A DNA stretch of 12,754 nucleotides from CAKRPJ01 sp934376955. GTDB taxonomy: Bacteria; Bacillota; Clostridia; Lachnospirales; Lachnospiraceae. The notes below the pieces were generated by a model that did no database searches, was not told where the DNA came from, and saw nothing but the letters and a program-made list of their open reading frames with translations. The stretch lies in contig CAKRPJ010000053.1 of assembly GCA_934376955.1 (NCBI GenBank), positions 1-12,754 on the forward strand, written 5' to 3'. Made by a program: the position numbers and the translations under genes. Positions 6,680 to 12,754 of the stretch are shown here, piece after piece; the stretch's first letter is position 1; every line of letters begins with the position of its first letter.

Positions 6680-7333
6680 TTACTTTCCGAAGACCGCTTC
6701 GTAATCTTTACGGAATTTTTCAATTCCCTGATCTGTAAGAGGATGGTGTGTCATCTGCTCGATCACCTTATATGGTACTGTTGCAATATCTGCTCCGGCC
6801 AGCGCACATTCTGTTACATGCATTGTGTGACGCACGCTTGCTGCGATGATCTCAGTGGAAATATTGTGAAGATTAAAGATCTCAGCAACCGTATCGATCA
6901 GATCGATGCCCGGCTGGGAAATATCATCCAGACGTCCGAGGAACGGAGAAACAAAAGCTGCTCCTGCTCTCGCTGCTAACAGCGCCTGGTTTGCAGAGAA
7001 GATCAGTGTCACATTGACCTTGATCCCTTCTGATGCAAGAACCTTAGTTGCCTTAAGGCCTTCTACCGTCATCGGGATCTTAACGACCATGTTCGGGTGG
7101 ATCTTTGCGATCTCACGTCCCTCTGCGATCATTCCCTCTGCATCTGTTGTGGTCGCTTTTACCTCACCACTGATCGGCCCGTCAACAATAGCTGCGATCT
7201 CTTTTAAGGTTTCTACATAATCCTTACCCTCTTTGGCAATCAAGGATGGATTTGTCGTAACGCCGCAAATCACACCCATATCGTTGGCTTTTCTGATCTC
7301 GTCCACATTCGCTGTGTCAATAAAAAATTTCAT
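6680..7333 (-). CDS. tal: Transaldolase, small TalC/FSA-type
   Basis: This 217-residue single-domain TIM barrel belongs to the TalC/fructose-6-phosphate aldolase family of class I aldolases, acting in the non-oxidative pentose phosphate pathway. It begins MKFFIDTANV with the D6 active-site motif. It has GVTTNPSLIA (24-33), the Schiff-base lysine K85 in VVKIPMT, NVTLIFSANQALLAA (107-121) and the C-terminal AGADIATVPYKVIEQM (179-194). Where E. coli FSA has Gln59 and Tyr131, this protein has E57 and F131, the residues typical of true transaldolases, so transaldolase rather than aldolase activity is expected. The start has GGAGGGG (7340-7346) 6 bases upstream. It has its own promoter (7376-7404) and terminator (6639-6665), hence largely monocistronic expression with the YitT-family gene behind it. 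Confidence 0.95.
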   Translation of the reverse strand: MKFFIDTANVDEIRKANDMGVICGVTTNPSLIAKEGKDYVETLKEIAAIVDGPISGEVKATTTDAEGMIAEGREIAKIHPNMVVKIPMTVEGLKATKVLASEGIKVNVTLIFSANQALLAARAGAAFVSPFLGRLDDISQPGIDLIDTVAEIFNLHNISTEIIAASVRHTMHVTECALAGADIATVPYKVIEQMTHHPLTDQGIEKFRKDYEAVFGK

Positions 7334-7375
7334 TGGTATCCCCTCCGCTATTTATTATGCCAATATATCGTACTT

Positions 7376-7404
7376 ATTGTAATTGTTTCCAAAAAGAAAG
7401 TCAA
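7376..7404 (-). promoter_or_regulatory. Promoter of the transaldolase gene
   Basis: On the minus strand TTGACT (7399-7404) and TACAAT (7376-7381) are separated by exactly 17 bp, a near-consensus housekeeping promoter. The start codon is about 43 bp downstream. The -35 box begins 5 bases after the stop codon of the preceding lipoprotein gene, in a gap without a terminator hairpin. Confidence 0.75.
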
Positions 7405-7409
7405 CGATT

Positions 7410-9065
7410 TTATCCAGCATACGGAACATATTCAAAACAATCATTCTCACTGACCCCATCGATCTCGCATTCCCAGTCCTTCCGCTCAAACCTGATCTCG
7501 CATCTTCTTCCGTCCTTAAGCTCCATCTCTACAAAGGATTCCCCGTCTGTTTTTCTGAAAACGAACTCGGTTCCTGCCGGAAGCTCTGTCTTTTTCTTTT
7601 CCCCTCCTTCTTCCATCCATACCGGAATTGTTCTTACGGATGTGAGGGAGAGTGTATATTCGGGATCAAAATTGAAAATATTGTATACCGTCTCATCCGA
7701 CTTCGGCATTCCGTCCGTTCCGATAGAATAATGGCGGTAGCCTGTGTAGGTTCCGAGGGCATCGATCCTTGTCTCCATAACAAAGCTTCCTGTGTCAATG
7801 ATCTGACCTTCTCCGAAGGAATCATAGCTTTCTCCAACATAACGCGGACGTCCTGTGCTGAGATCGAACACCTCCAGGAGCCTTGCATCATTGTCCAGCA
7901 AAAATTCCGCATAGAGGTAGGTCTTATTCTGTTCCGGCTGAAGAACGTAAATATTTTTAATATCATAGCACCAGATCTGCTTTTTCAGACTATTTTCGCC
8001 GCAGTATACAATAAATTCTGTATATCCATTCTCGGTATCAGCCTGATTATCCACAAAAATAGCTTCTTGAATCCCATCTCCATCTATATCCAGAGATAAC
8101 GAGCTCCAGTAATCCAGACGGAACACGGCACCGGTCGGAGAATACCAGAACTCCGGCTTGATAAGCCCCGGATCTTTTCCGTATGGAACAACGACCGTCT
8201 GGTCTCCCTCCGAATACGGAGCAAGCATGTAGGAGTTAAATACAATGTTAAGTCCGAAGCCATCCAGATACCAGTCCGGTTCCACTGTCCGATCCGCAAA
8301 ATATCCCTCTACCGTTTCTTCATAATTATCGAAGAACAGTGACCTGTCATAATTATCCTTAAGATAATTCTTTGAGTATTCTGTCAGGGCTTGGAAATCT
8401 GTGATCACATCGGCAAGAAGGAGCTTTTCTCCGCTTTCTGTATCAAAGGTAGTGCCGCCCTCCCAATACATGCCGTGGATACCGCCCTGATAGTTGGAGC
8501 CTGATTCCTTGATGCTGACCACCCGATCATCTGCGCGGACACAGTATGCATAGTGGTTATCCGAAAAGCTGCTGAAAAAATCCGGATTCTCTGCATACAT
8601 TTCCTTTGCATACGGGAGACTGTTATCATATTCATTTTTCATATTCTGATACTGCTCCTCTGAGAAGCTCTCGAGAGCTGCTTTGACCTTGTCATATCCA
8701 TCGTTTCCGATCAGGACTCTCGGACTCTGGGCTTCATAAATCAGCTTTGTGTCCCCATTTGCATCCGGATCACTCCATTCATTCATGTACTGCGGCATGA
8801 CCCATACATCCAGTGGCTTTAAAGTCACTGTCTCCGTAAAAGAATCATCCGGGCCATCTTCCTTTTCGGACGCCTCCTTAATTTCCGGATTTTCCTTCTG
8901 CTCCTCACTCTTTGCGGCATGCTCCTGCTCCTTTTCGTCCTGTAAAGCAGAAGCCTCAGACACCTCCTGCCCGTTTGCCGCCTCAGCGCCGCCCTGTTCT
9001 CTGCCGCAGCCGGCCGAAAGGATCACCGCTCCGCACAACGCAAACAACCACTTCCTGTTTTTCAT
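7410..9065 (-). CDS. Large lipoprotein with DUF3298-like region
   Basis: This 551-residue protein is predicted to be a surface lipoprotein. It starts MKNRKWLF and has a lipobox ending SAGC (C20). A Glu/Lys/Ala-rich, disordered-looking spacer (about 22-75) follows. Residues about 80-305 resemble the DUF4163/DUF3298 arrangement of PdaC/RsiV-type proteins, including YQGGIHGMYWEGGTTFDTESGEKL across 192-215. The next part has DIDGDG at 326-331, a calcium-loop or FG-GAP-like motif, then a region of beta-rich character that I do not recognise. The last ~50 residues look like a small SH3-like barrel. I chose the ATG at 9065 because GGGGG (9072-9076) is 6 bases upstream; the GTG at 9083 has no such site. 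It is divergent from the metal ATPase gene. Function is unknown; sensing or binding at the cell wall is possible. Confidence 0.8.
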   Translation of the reverse strand: MKNRKWLFALCGAVILSAGCGREQGGAEAANGQEVSEASALQDEKEQEHAAKSEEQKENPEIKEASEKEDGPDDSFTETVTLKPLDVWVMPQYMNEWSDPDANGDTKLIYEAQSPRVLIGNDGYDKVKAALESFSEEQYQNMKNEYDNSLPYAKEMYAENPDFFSSFSDNHYAYCVRADDRVVSIKESGSNYQGGIHGMYWEGGTTFDTESGEKLLLADVITDFQALTEYSKNYLKDNYDRSLFFDNYEETVEGYFADRTVEPDWYLDGFGLNIVFNSYMLAPYSEGDQTVVVPYGKDPGLIKPEFWYSPTGAVFRLDYWSSLSLDIDGDGIQEAIFVDNQADTENGYTEFIVYCGENSLKKQIWCYDIKNIYVLQPEQNKTYLYAEFLLDNDARLLEVFDLSTGRPRYVGESYDSFGEGQIIDTGSFVMETRIDALGTYTGYRHYSIGTDGMPKSDETVYNIFNFDPEYTLSLTSVRTIPVWMEEGGEKKKTELPAGTEFVFRKTDGESFVEMELKDGRRCEIRFERKDWECEIDGVSENDCFEYVPYAG

Positions 9066-9291
9066 AAAAATCCCCCTTTCCACCTATGACTCACATTTTG
9101 CTCATAACCGAATAACTGCTTATATATTCAGTATATCTGGTTGAGTAAGCAAAAGCTATTTATTTTTCATTACGATTATCGCCGGATTCTTATATTTCTC
9201 TTGCTATTGTTAATAATATAATAATTCTGGCATCACGGATACGCTAAAGGAAGCCAAAAAACTTAACTTTATTGGTATTTTTATTTCAGGG

Positions 9292-9320
9292 TTGCATTTT
9301 GAAATCAGGTATACTATCAT
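9292..9320 (+). promoter_or_regulatory. Promoter of the metal ATPase gene
   Basis: TTGCAT (9292-9297) and TATCAT (9315-9320) are separated by 17 bp. TATACT at 9310-9315 is closer to consensus but has no -35 box at the right distance. The predicted start point falls inside the inverted repeat that begins at 9319, the position expected for repressor control. Confidence 0.6.
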
Positions 9321-9350
9321 TAACGTATGAACAATCATTCATACGTTAAT
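9319..9350 (+). promoter_or_regulatory. Inverted-repeat operator, ArsR/SmtB-like
   Basis: ATTAACGTATGA (9319-9330) and TCATACGTTAAT (9339-9350) are perfect 12-bp reverse complements with an 8-bp spacer. The core TATGAACAATCATTCATA resembles the ATATGAAC...TTCATAT operators bound by zinc/cadmium sensors of the ArsR/SmtB family such as CzrA and ZiaR. It overlaps the -10 box and ends 8 bases before the ribosome binding site. The identity of the bound regulator is inferred. Confidence 0.65.
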
Positions 9351-9371
9351 ATGTAACAGGAGGGCCGGAAA

Positions 9372-11996
9372 ATGGACGAGTCGAAAAAAACCTTAGTACA
9401 GGATGACCATAACGAACATGACGAGCACAAGCACCATCATGAGCATGAACACCACCACGAGCATGGCGAGCACTGCTGCTGCGGGCATTCCCACGAGCAC
9501 GAAGAACATGACGAGCACGAGCATGAACACCATCACGAGCATAGCGAACACTGCTGCTGCGGGCATTCCCACGAGCACGAAGAACATGACGAGCACGAAC
9601 ACCAACATGAGCACGAACACCACCACGAGCACGGCGAGCACTGCTGCTGCGGACATTCCCACGAGCACGAAGAACATGACGAGCACGAGCATCAGCATGA
9701 GCACGAGCATGAACACCATCACGAGCACGGCGAGCACTGCTGCTGCGGACATTCCCACGAGCACGAAGAACATGACGAGCACGAGCATGAACACCATCAC
9801 GAGCACGGCGAGCACTGCTGCTGCGGGCATTCCCATGAGCACGGGGAGCATGGCGGACACGAGCATCATCATGAGCATGTGACCCGGATCCCGGAGGTTC
9901 TTCCGACCTCAGCCTGTGTCGTTTACGTCATGAAAAACATTGATTGTGCGAACTGCTCTGCAAAGATCGAAGCGAAGATCCGCGAGCTCCCCGAGGTCGA
10001 TGACGCAATCCTCACATTCGCTACAAGACAGCTTCGTGTTTACTCCTCTGCAGGTACGAGCCTTCTTCCGAAAATGCAGGAAATTGCTGACCGGATCGAG
10101 CCGGGCACAAAGATCGAGGTTCGCGAGGCCCGCGGGAAACAGGCCGTTTCTACTGAAAATGAGGAACATTCTCACGATAATATCGAGATTCTTTCCGGCG
10201 GTGCACTTTTCTTGGCAGGGCTCCTTCTCTCCTCAAGATTTCCGACGCTGTCCTCGATCGCCTATGTCCTTTCCTACATTATTTTGGGAAAAGATGTTGT
10301 TATGACTGCTTTAAAGAACCTCAGCTCCGGTCATGTACTGGATGAAAACTTCCTGATGTCCATTGCCACTATCGGTGCATTCATCATCGGTGATTTTGCC
10401 GAGGCTGTCGGTGTTATGATCTTTTATCGGATCGGAGAAGCTTTTGAGCATAAGGCTGTGGAAAAGAGCCGCAGCCAGATCATGGATGCCGTCGATCTGC
10501 GTCCGGAAACCGTTCTTTTGGATGAAAACGGAACTACCCGTGAGATCCCGGCGGAGCTTGCAAGTGTCGGACAGATCATTCAGGTACGTCCCGGTGACCG
10601 CATTCCCCTCGATGGTGTCATCGTAGACGGAGAAAGCCGTCTGGATACCTCTCCCATCACCGGAGAACCGGTTCCCGTTGCCGTAAAGCCCGGAGCTTCC
10701 GTTTTATCCGGCTGTGTCAATACCTCCGGCCTTTTAAAGCTCCGTGTTGAAAAAGAGCTTTCTGAATCCATGGTAACCAGGATCCTGGATTCTGTAGAAA
10801 ATGCAGCCGCCAGCAAACCGCAGGCGGAGCGCTTCATCACAAAGTTTGCGCGGATCTACACTCCGGTAGTTGTTGGGCTGGCTGCAGCCACCGCAATCAT
10901 TCCGTCTCTGGTCACCGGAAACTGGAGCCACTGGATCTACACAGCACTTACCTTCCTTGTTATCAGCTGTCCTTGTGCCCTTGTTTTAAGCGTACCGTTA
11001 GCTTTCTTCTCCGGTATCGGCGCCGGTTCCAAGAAGGGGATCCTGTTTAAGGGCGGTATCGCCCTTGAAGCCTTAAAGGATGTAAAAGTTGTTGTCATGG
11101 ATAAAACAGGAACGATCACCAAGGGAAATTTCGTAGTTCAGGAAATCTTACCGGTATCCGGCATGGAAAAGAACACGCTTCTCTCCCTGGCGGCAGCCTG
11201 CGAGTCCTCCTCTACCCATCCGATCGGCGAAAGCATTTTAGCCGCTGCAAAGGAACAGGCACTCACCGTTAATATACCGGAGGAGTTAAACGAATTTCCC
11301 GGCAAGGGCGTCCGTGCCGTTATCTCCCAAAAAACGATCCTTTGCGGAAACCGGAAGCTGTTAGAAGAAAACAACGTGTCTGTCCCCTCCTTCTCAAGCG
11401 GTGCATCCACGATGGTTTTCCTGGCAGAAAACGGAACCTATATCGGCTCCATTTCTATTTCAGATACTGTTAAACCGGAAGCAGTCTCAGCGATCGCTTC
11501 CCTGAAAAAAATGAACATCCGTACCGCTATGCTTACCGGAGACAGTGAGCAGAGCGCAGCAGCTGTCGCAAAAGAGACCGGAATCGATACGGTCTTCTCA
11601 AAGCTCTTACCGGGCGATAAGCTTAACATCCTTAAGGAGCTCCGTAAGGAGCACGGAAATGCCATGTTTGTGGGTGACGGCATCAATGACGCCCCTGTAC
11701 TGGCCGGTGCCGATGTCGGAGCCGCCATGGGAAGCGGTGCCGATGCAGCGATAGAGGCCGCTGACGTAGTCTTTATGACCTCCAGCATGGAAGCCATCCC
11801 GGCCTCCATCCGGATCGCTAAAAAGACAGGAGCGATTGCTCTCCAGAACGTTGTATTTGCCCTCGCCATAAAGATCCTTGTAATGCTGCTCGGTCTTTTC
11901 GGCTATGCTTCCATGTGGATGGCTGTCTTTGCAGATTCCGGCGTTGCCATGCTCTGCGTATTGAATTCCATCCGGATTCTTTACGAAAAGCAGTAA
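9372..11996 (+). CDS. zntA: Zinc/cadmium/lead-exporting P1B-type ATPase with giant His/Cys-rich N-terminus
   Basis: This 874-residue ATPase should pump Zn2+, Cd2+ or Pb2+ out of the cytoplasm. The N-terminus (13-169) is a metal-binding array with about 70 histidines and five CCC triplets. A heavy-metal-associated domain follows (about 182-255) with DCANC (C192, C195). The core has the TGE actuator motif (430-432), the transport-site CPC (533-535), DKTGT with phosphorylated D577, the HP locus (H616-P617), MLTGD (720-724) and GDGINDAP (768-775). The last membrane helices carry K834 and D855, spaced like K693 and D714 of E. coli ZntA, which assigns it to the Zn/Cd/Pb (P1B-2) group. AGGAGGG (9358-9364) sits 7 bases before the ATG. 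Usual family members are 650-750 residues; the excess is the array. In low-GC Gram-positives it may be named cadA. Metal choice is inferred. Confidence 0.95.
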   Translation: MDESKKTLVQDDHNEHDEHKHHHEHEHHHEHGEHCCCGHSHEHEEHDEHEHEHHHEHSEHCCCGHSHEHEEHDEHEHQHEHEHHHEHGEHCCCGHSHEHEEHDEHEHQHEHEHEHHHEHGEHCCCGHSHEHEEHDEHEHEHHHEHGEHCCCGHSHEHGEHGGHEHHHEHVTRIPEVLPTSACVVYVMKNIDCANCSAKIEAKIRELPEVDDAILTFATRQLRVYSSAGTSLLPKMQEIADRIEPGTKIEVREARGKQAVSTENEEHSHDNIEILSGGALFLAGLLLSSRFPTLSSIAYVLSYIILGKDVVMTALKNLSSGHVLDENFLMSIATIGAFIIGDFAEAVGVMIFYRIGEAFEHKAVEKSRSQIMDAVDLRPETVLLDENGTTREIPAELASVGQIIQVRPGDRIPLDGVIVDGESRLDTSPITGEPVPVAVKPGASVLSGCVNTSGLLKLRVEKELSESMVTRILDSVENAAASKPQAERFITKFARIYTPVVVGLAAATAIIPSLVTGNWSHWIYTALTFLVISCPCALVLSVPLAFFSGIGAGSKKGILFKGGIALEALKDVKVVVMDKTGTITKGNFVVQEILPVSGMEKNTLLSLAAACESSSTHPIGESILAAAKEQALTVNIPEELNEFPGKGVRAVISQKTILCGNRKLLEENNVSVPSFSSGASTMVFLAENGTYIGSISISDTVKPEAVSAIASLKKMNIRTAMLTGDSEQSAAAVAKETGIDTVFSKLLPGDKLNILKELRKEHGNAMFVGDGINDAPVLAGADVGAAMGSGADAAIEAADVVFMTSSMEAIPASIRIAKKTGAIALQNVVFALAIKILVMLLGLFGYASMWMAVFADSGVAMLCVLNSIRILYEKQ
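9408..9878 (+). repeat. In-frame tandem repeats encoding the His/Cys metal-binding array
   Basis: Five near-identical units encode HHHEHGEHCCCGHSHEHEEH-like segments. Their CCC triplets start at residues 35, 61, 91, 123 and 149, so unit lengths are 26, 30, 32 and 26 residues (78, 90, 96 and 78 bp). Length differences come from added HEHQ/HE dipeptides. At DNA level units 3 and 4 share GGACATTCCCAC while units 1 and 2 share GGGCATTCCCAC, which suggests recent duplication of neighbouring units. The copy number is likely to vary between strains. Confidence 0.92.
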
Positions 11997-12010
11997 CTCC
12001 CCTTCTCCTC

Positions 12011-12042
12011 CCACATAAAATATAACATCAATATTTATGTGG
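12011..12042 (+). promoter_or_regulatory. Hairpin overlapping the ribosome binding site of the next gene
   Basis: CCACATAAA (12011-12019) pairs with TTTATGTGG (12034-12042), with further A/T pairing inside. The last two G residues are the start of the GGAGGG ribosome binding site (12041-12046). No U-tract follows, so it is not a standard terminator. It may partly hide the site or act as a weak boundary after the ATPase gene. Confidence 0.45.
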
Positions 12043-12051
12043 AGGGCATTT

Positions 12052-12642
12052 ATGAAAAAAATATTATGTATTATCCTTTCCGGCATCCTGGTGATTTCCA
12101 CTGTCACAGGATGCCGGAAGCATTCTACAGGAAAGATTCCTGTGACATTAAATGAAGTGGCACATTCGATCTTTTATGCACCCCAGTACGCTGCCATCGA
12201 GCTCGGATATTTTGATGATGAGGGCATTGAGCTGACACTTGTAAACGGTGCCGGCGCCGATAAGGTCATGACTGCTCTTGTTTCAAAAGAAGCCGATATC
12301 GGCTTTATGGGATCAGAGGCATCCATCTACACCTATTCCGGAGGGGAAAAGGATTTTGCCGTCAACTTTGCACAGCTGACCCAGAGAGCCGGAAATTTCC
12401 TTGTCGGGCGGGAACCGGAGGAAAGCTTTGACTGGAAAACGCTTAAGGGAAAGAAGGTTCTCGGCGGAAGGGCCGGTGGCATGCCGCAGATGGTTTTTGA
12501 GTATATCCTTAAAAAGCATGGCATGGATCCCAAAAACGATCTTTCGATCGACCAGAGCATAAGCTTCGGCCTGACCGCTGCCGCCTTTACCAATGATTCC
12601 TCCGATTACACCGTTGTGTCTTACCAAATACTGCCCTCGTAA
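12052..12642 (+). pseudogene. Truncated ABC-transporter substrate-binding lipoprotein (NMT1/ThiY-like)
   Basis: The intact part is the N-terminal lobe of a periplasmic-binding-type lipoprotein for an ABC importer, related to ThiY/SsuA/NMT1 proteins that bind thiamine precursors, sulfonates or similar small molecules. A signal peptide ends in TVTGC (C21). The family pattern NEVAHSIFYAPQYAAIELGYF (34-54) is followed by EGIELTLVNGAGADKVMTAL and ADIGFMGSEASIYTY. Similarity runs to about residue 188 (DSSDYTV), where homologues continue with EFEPSA-type sequence. Here it changes to VSYQILPS and stops, giving 196 residues against the usual ~320-340, so the second lobe is missing. I chose the ATG at 12052 because GGAGGG (12041-12046) lies 5 bases upstream; a start at 12037 would overlap it. 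The partner permease and ATPase genes are not in the window. The ligand is unknown. Confidence 0.72.
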
Positions 12643-12681
12643 TATTTTACATTTCAGCCTTAGTGATCTACAGTCTGAAAG

Positions 12682-12754
12682 GGGCTGTTGCAAAATAGAT
12701 GAGTAATCATTTATGGAGCAGCAGCTCTTTTTTGTGCCAAAAAGTTTGTGCCAA
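12682..12754 (+). mobile_element. Probable insertion-sequence end with terminator hairpin
   Basis: The sequence starting GGGGCTGTTGCAAAA at 12681 resembles the terminal inverted repeats of several insertion-sequence families. GGGCTGTTGC (12682-12691) pairs, with two G-U pairs, with GCAGCAGCTC (12718-12727), and six T residues follow (12728-12733), giving a terminator-like structure often found at element edges. No transposase is visible because the window ends. The family cannot be fixed from the sequence shown. Confidence 0.4.
12731..12754 (+). repeat. Short direct repeat at the window edge
   Basis: TTTGTGCCAA occurs at 12731-12740 and again at 12745-12754, a 14-bp period. It may be part of the presumed mobile-element end; more copies could follow beyond the window. 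Confidence 0.5.

Larger units (their letters stand above)
9066..9371. other. Divergent intergenic region
   Basis: This 306-bp AT-rich gap separates the DUF3298-like lipoprotein gene (minus) from the metal ATPase gene (plus). Its right end holds the ATPase promoter and a 12-bp inverted repeat. On the left I found no convincing promoter for the lipoprotein gene, although TATACT-like boxes occur near 9130-9137. I see no small gene or RNA gene in 9090-9285. Confidence 0.6.

Noticed and set aside
7383..8099. Plus-strand open frames of 132 and 238 codons opposite the lipoprotein gene
   Set aside because: They begin within the transaldolase promoter and lack ribosome binding sites, while the minus-strand lipoprotein has a clear start, signal peptide and domains.
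9408..9878. Regularly spaced repeats considered as a CRISPR array
   Set aside because: Units are in frame, of variable length, with no unique spacers, and encode a continuous His/Cys-rich protein segment.
9393..9882. Long open frames on the opposite strand (161 codons) and in the +1 frame (159 codons) over the ATPase N-terminus
   Set aside because: They are by-products of the repetitive GAGCAC/CATGAC codons; the opposite-strand product is a monotonous Met/Val/Leu/Ala string and neither has its own ribosome binding site.
12000..12051. A TPP riboswitch before the ThiY-like gene
   Set aside because: The gap is only 55 bases and lacks the conserved riboswitch core; only a simple hairpin is present.

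Overview
This window looks like chromosomal DNA of an anaerobic Clostridia member, most likely Lachnospiraceae-like. The reasons are strong GGAGG-type ribosome binding sites on nearly every gene, a biotin-dependent sodium-pump decarboxylase operon with its biotin carrier on a separate subunit, a small TalC-type transaldolase, a YitT-family membrane protein, and several simple lipoproteins. The taxon is inferred from gene content and style; no marker gene is present.

Layout. Positions 1-159 hold the ends of two converging transcription units: a plus-strand terminator from a gene off the left edge and a minus-strand terminator. They are joined back to back through a long imperfect palindrome. 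Positions 160-5515 (minus) form a five-gene operon read right to left: an acyl-CoA-type carboxyltransferase, an OadG-like lipoprotein, a biotin carrier protein, the sodium-pumping membrane subunit OadB, and the OadA/PycB-type carboxyltransferase. A promoter (5564-5591) sits just upstream of the first gene. Together these proteins should move a carboxyl group from a 2-oxoacid or acyl-CoA onto biotin and release it as CO2 at OadB while exporting Na+. Positions 5637-7404 (minus) hold a transaldolase gene with its own promoter and terminator, then a YitT-family gene with a terminator.

Positions 7410-9065 (minus) encode a large lipoprotein with a DUF3298-like region. It is divergent from the next gene across a 306-bp AT-rich gap. 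Positions 9372-11996 (plus) encode a zinc/cadmium-type P1B ATPase. Its N-terminus carries an exceptional array of about 150 residues, made almost entirely of His, Glu, Asp and CCC triplets and built from five near-identical units, ahead of a normal heavy-metal-binding domain. Its promoter overlaps a perfect 12-bp inverted repeat that resembles ArsR/SmtB-family metal-sensor operators. No regulator gene is adjacent.

Positions 12052-12642 (plus) are the first ~188 codons of an NMT1/ThiY-like ABC-transporter substrate-binding lipoprotein. It loses similarity abruptly near 12615 and stops at 12642. About 65 bp further on begins a GGGGCTGTTGCAAAA sequence that looks like an insertion-sequence end with a terminator hairpin, so the right edge is probably a rearranged or mobile-element-disrupted locus.

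The items most worth following up are the metal-binding repeat array with its operator, the hybrid carboxyltransferase/sodium-pump operon with an atypical active site in one subunit, the shared sequence that follows three terminators, and the broken substrate-binding protein at the right edge.
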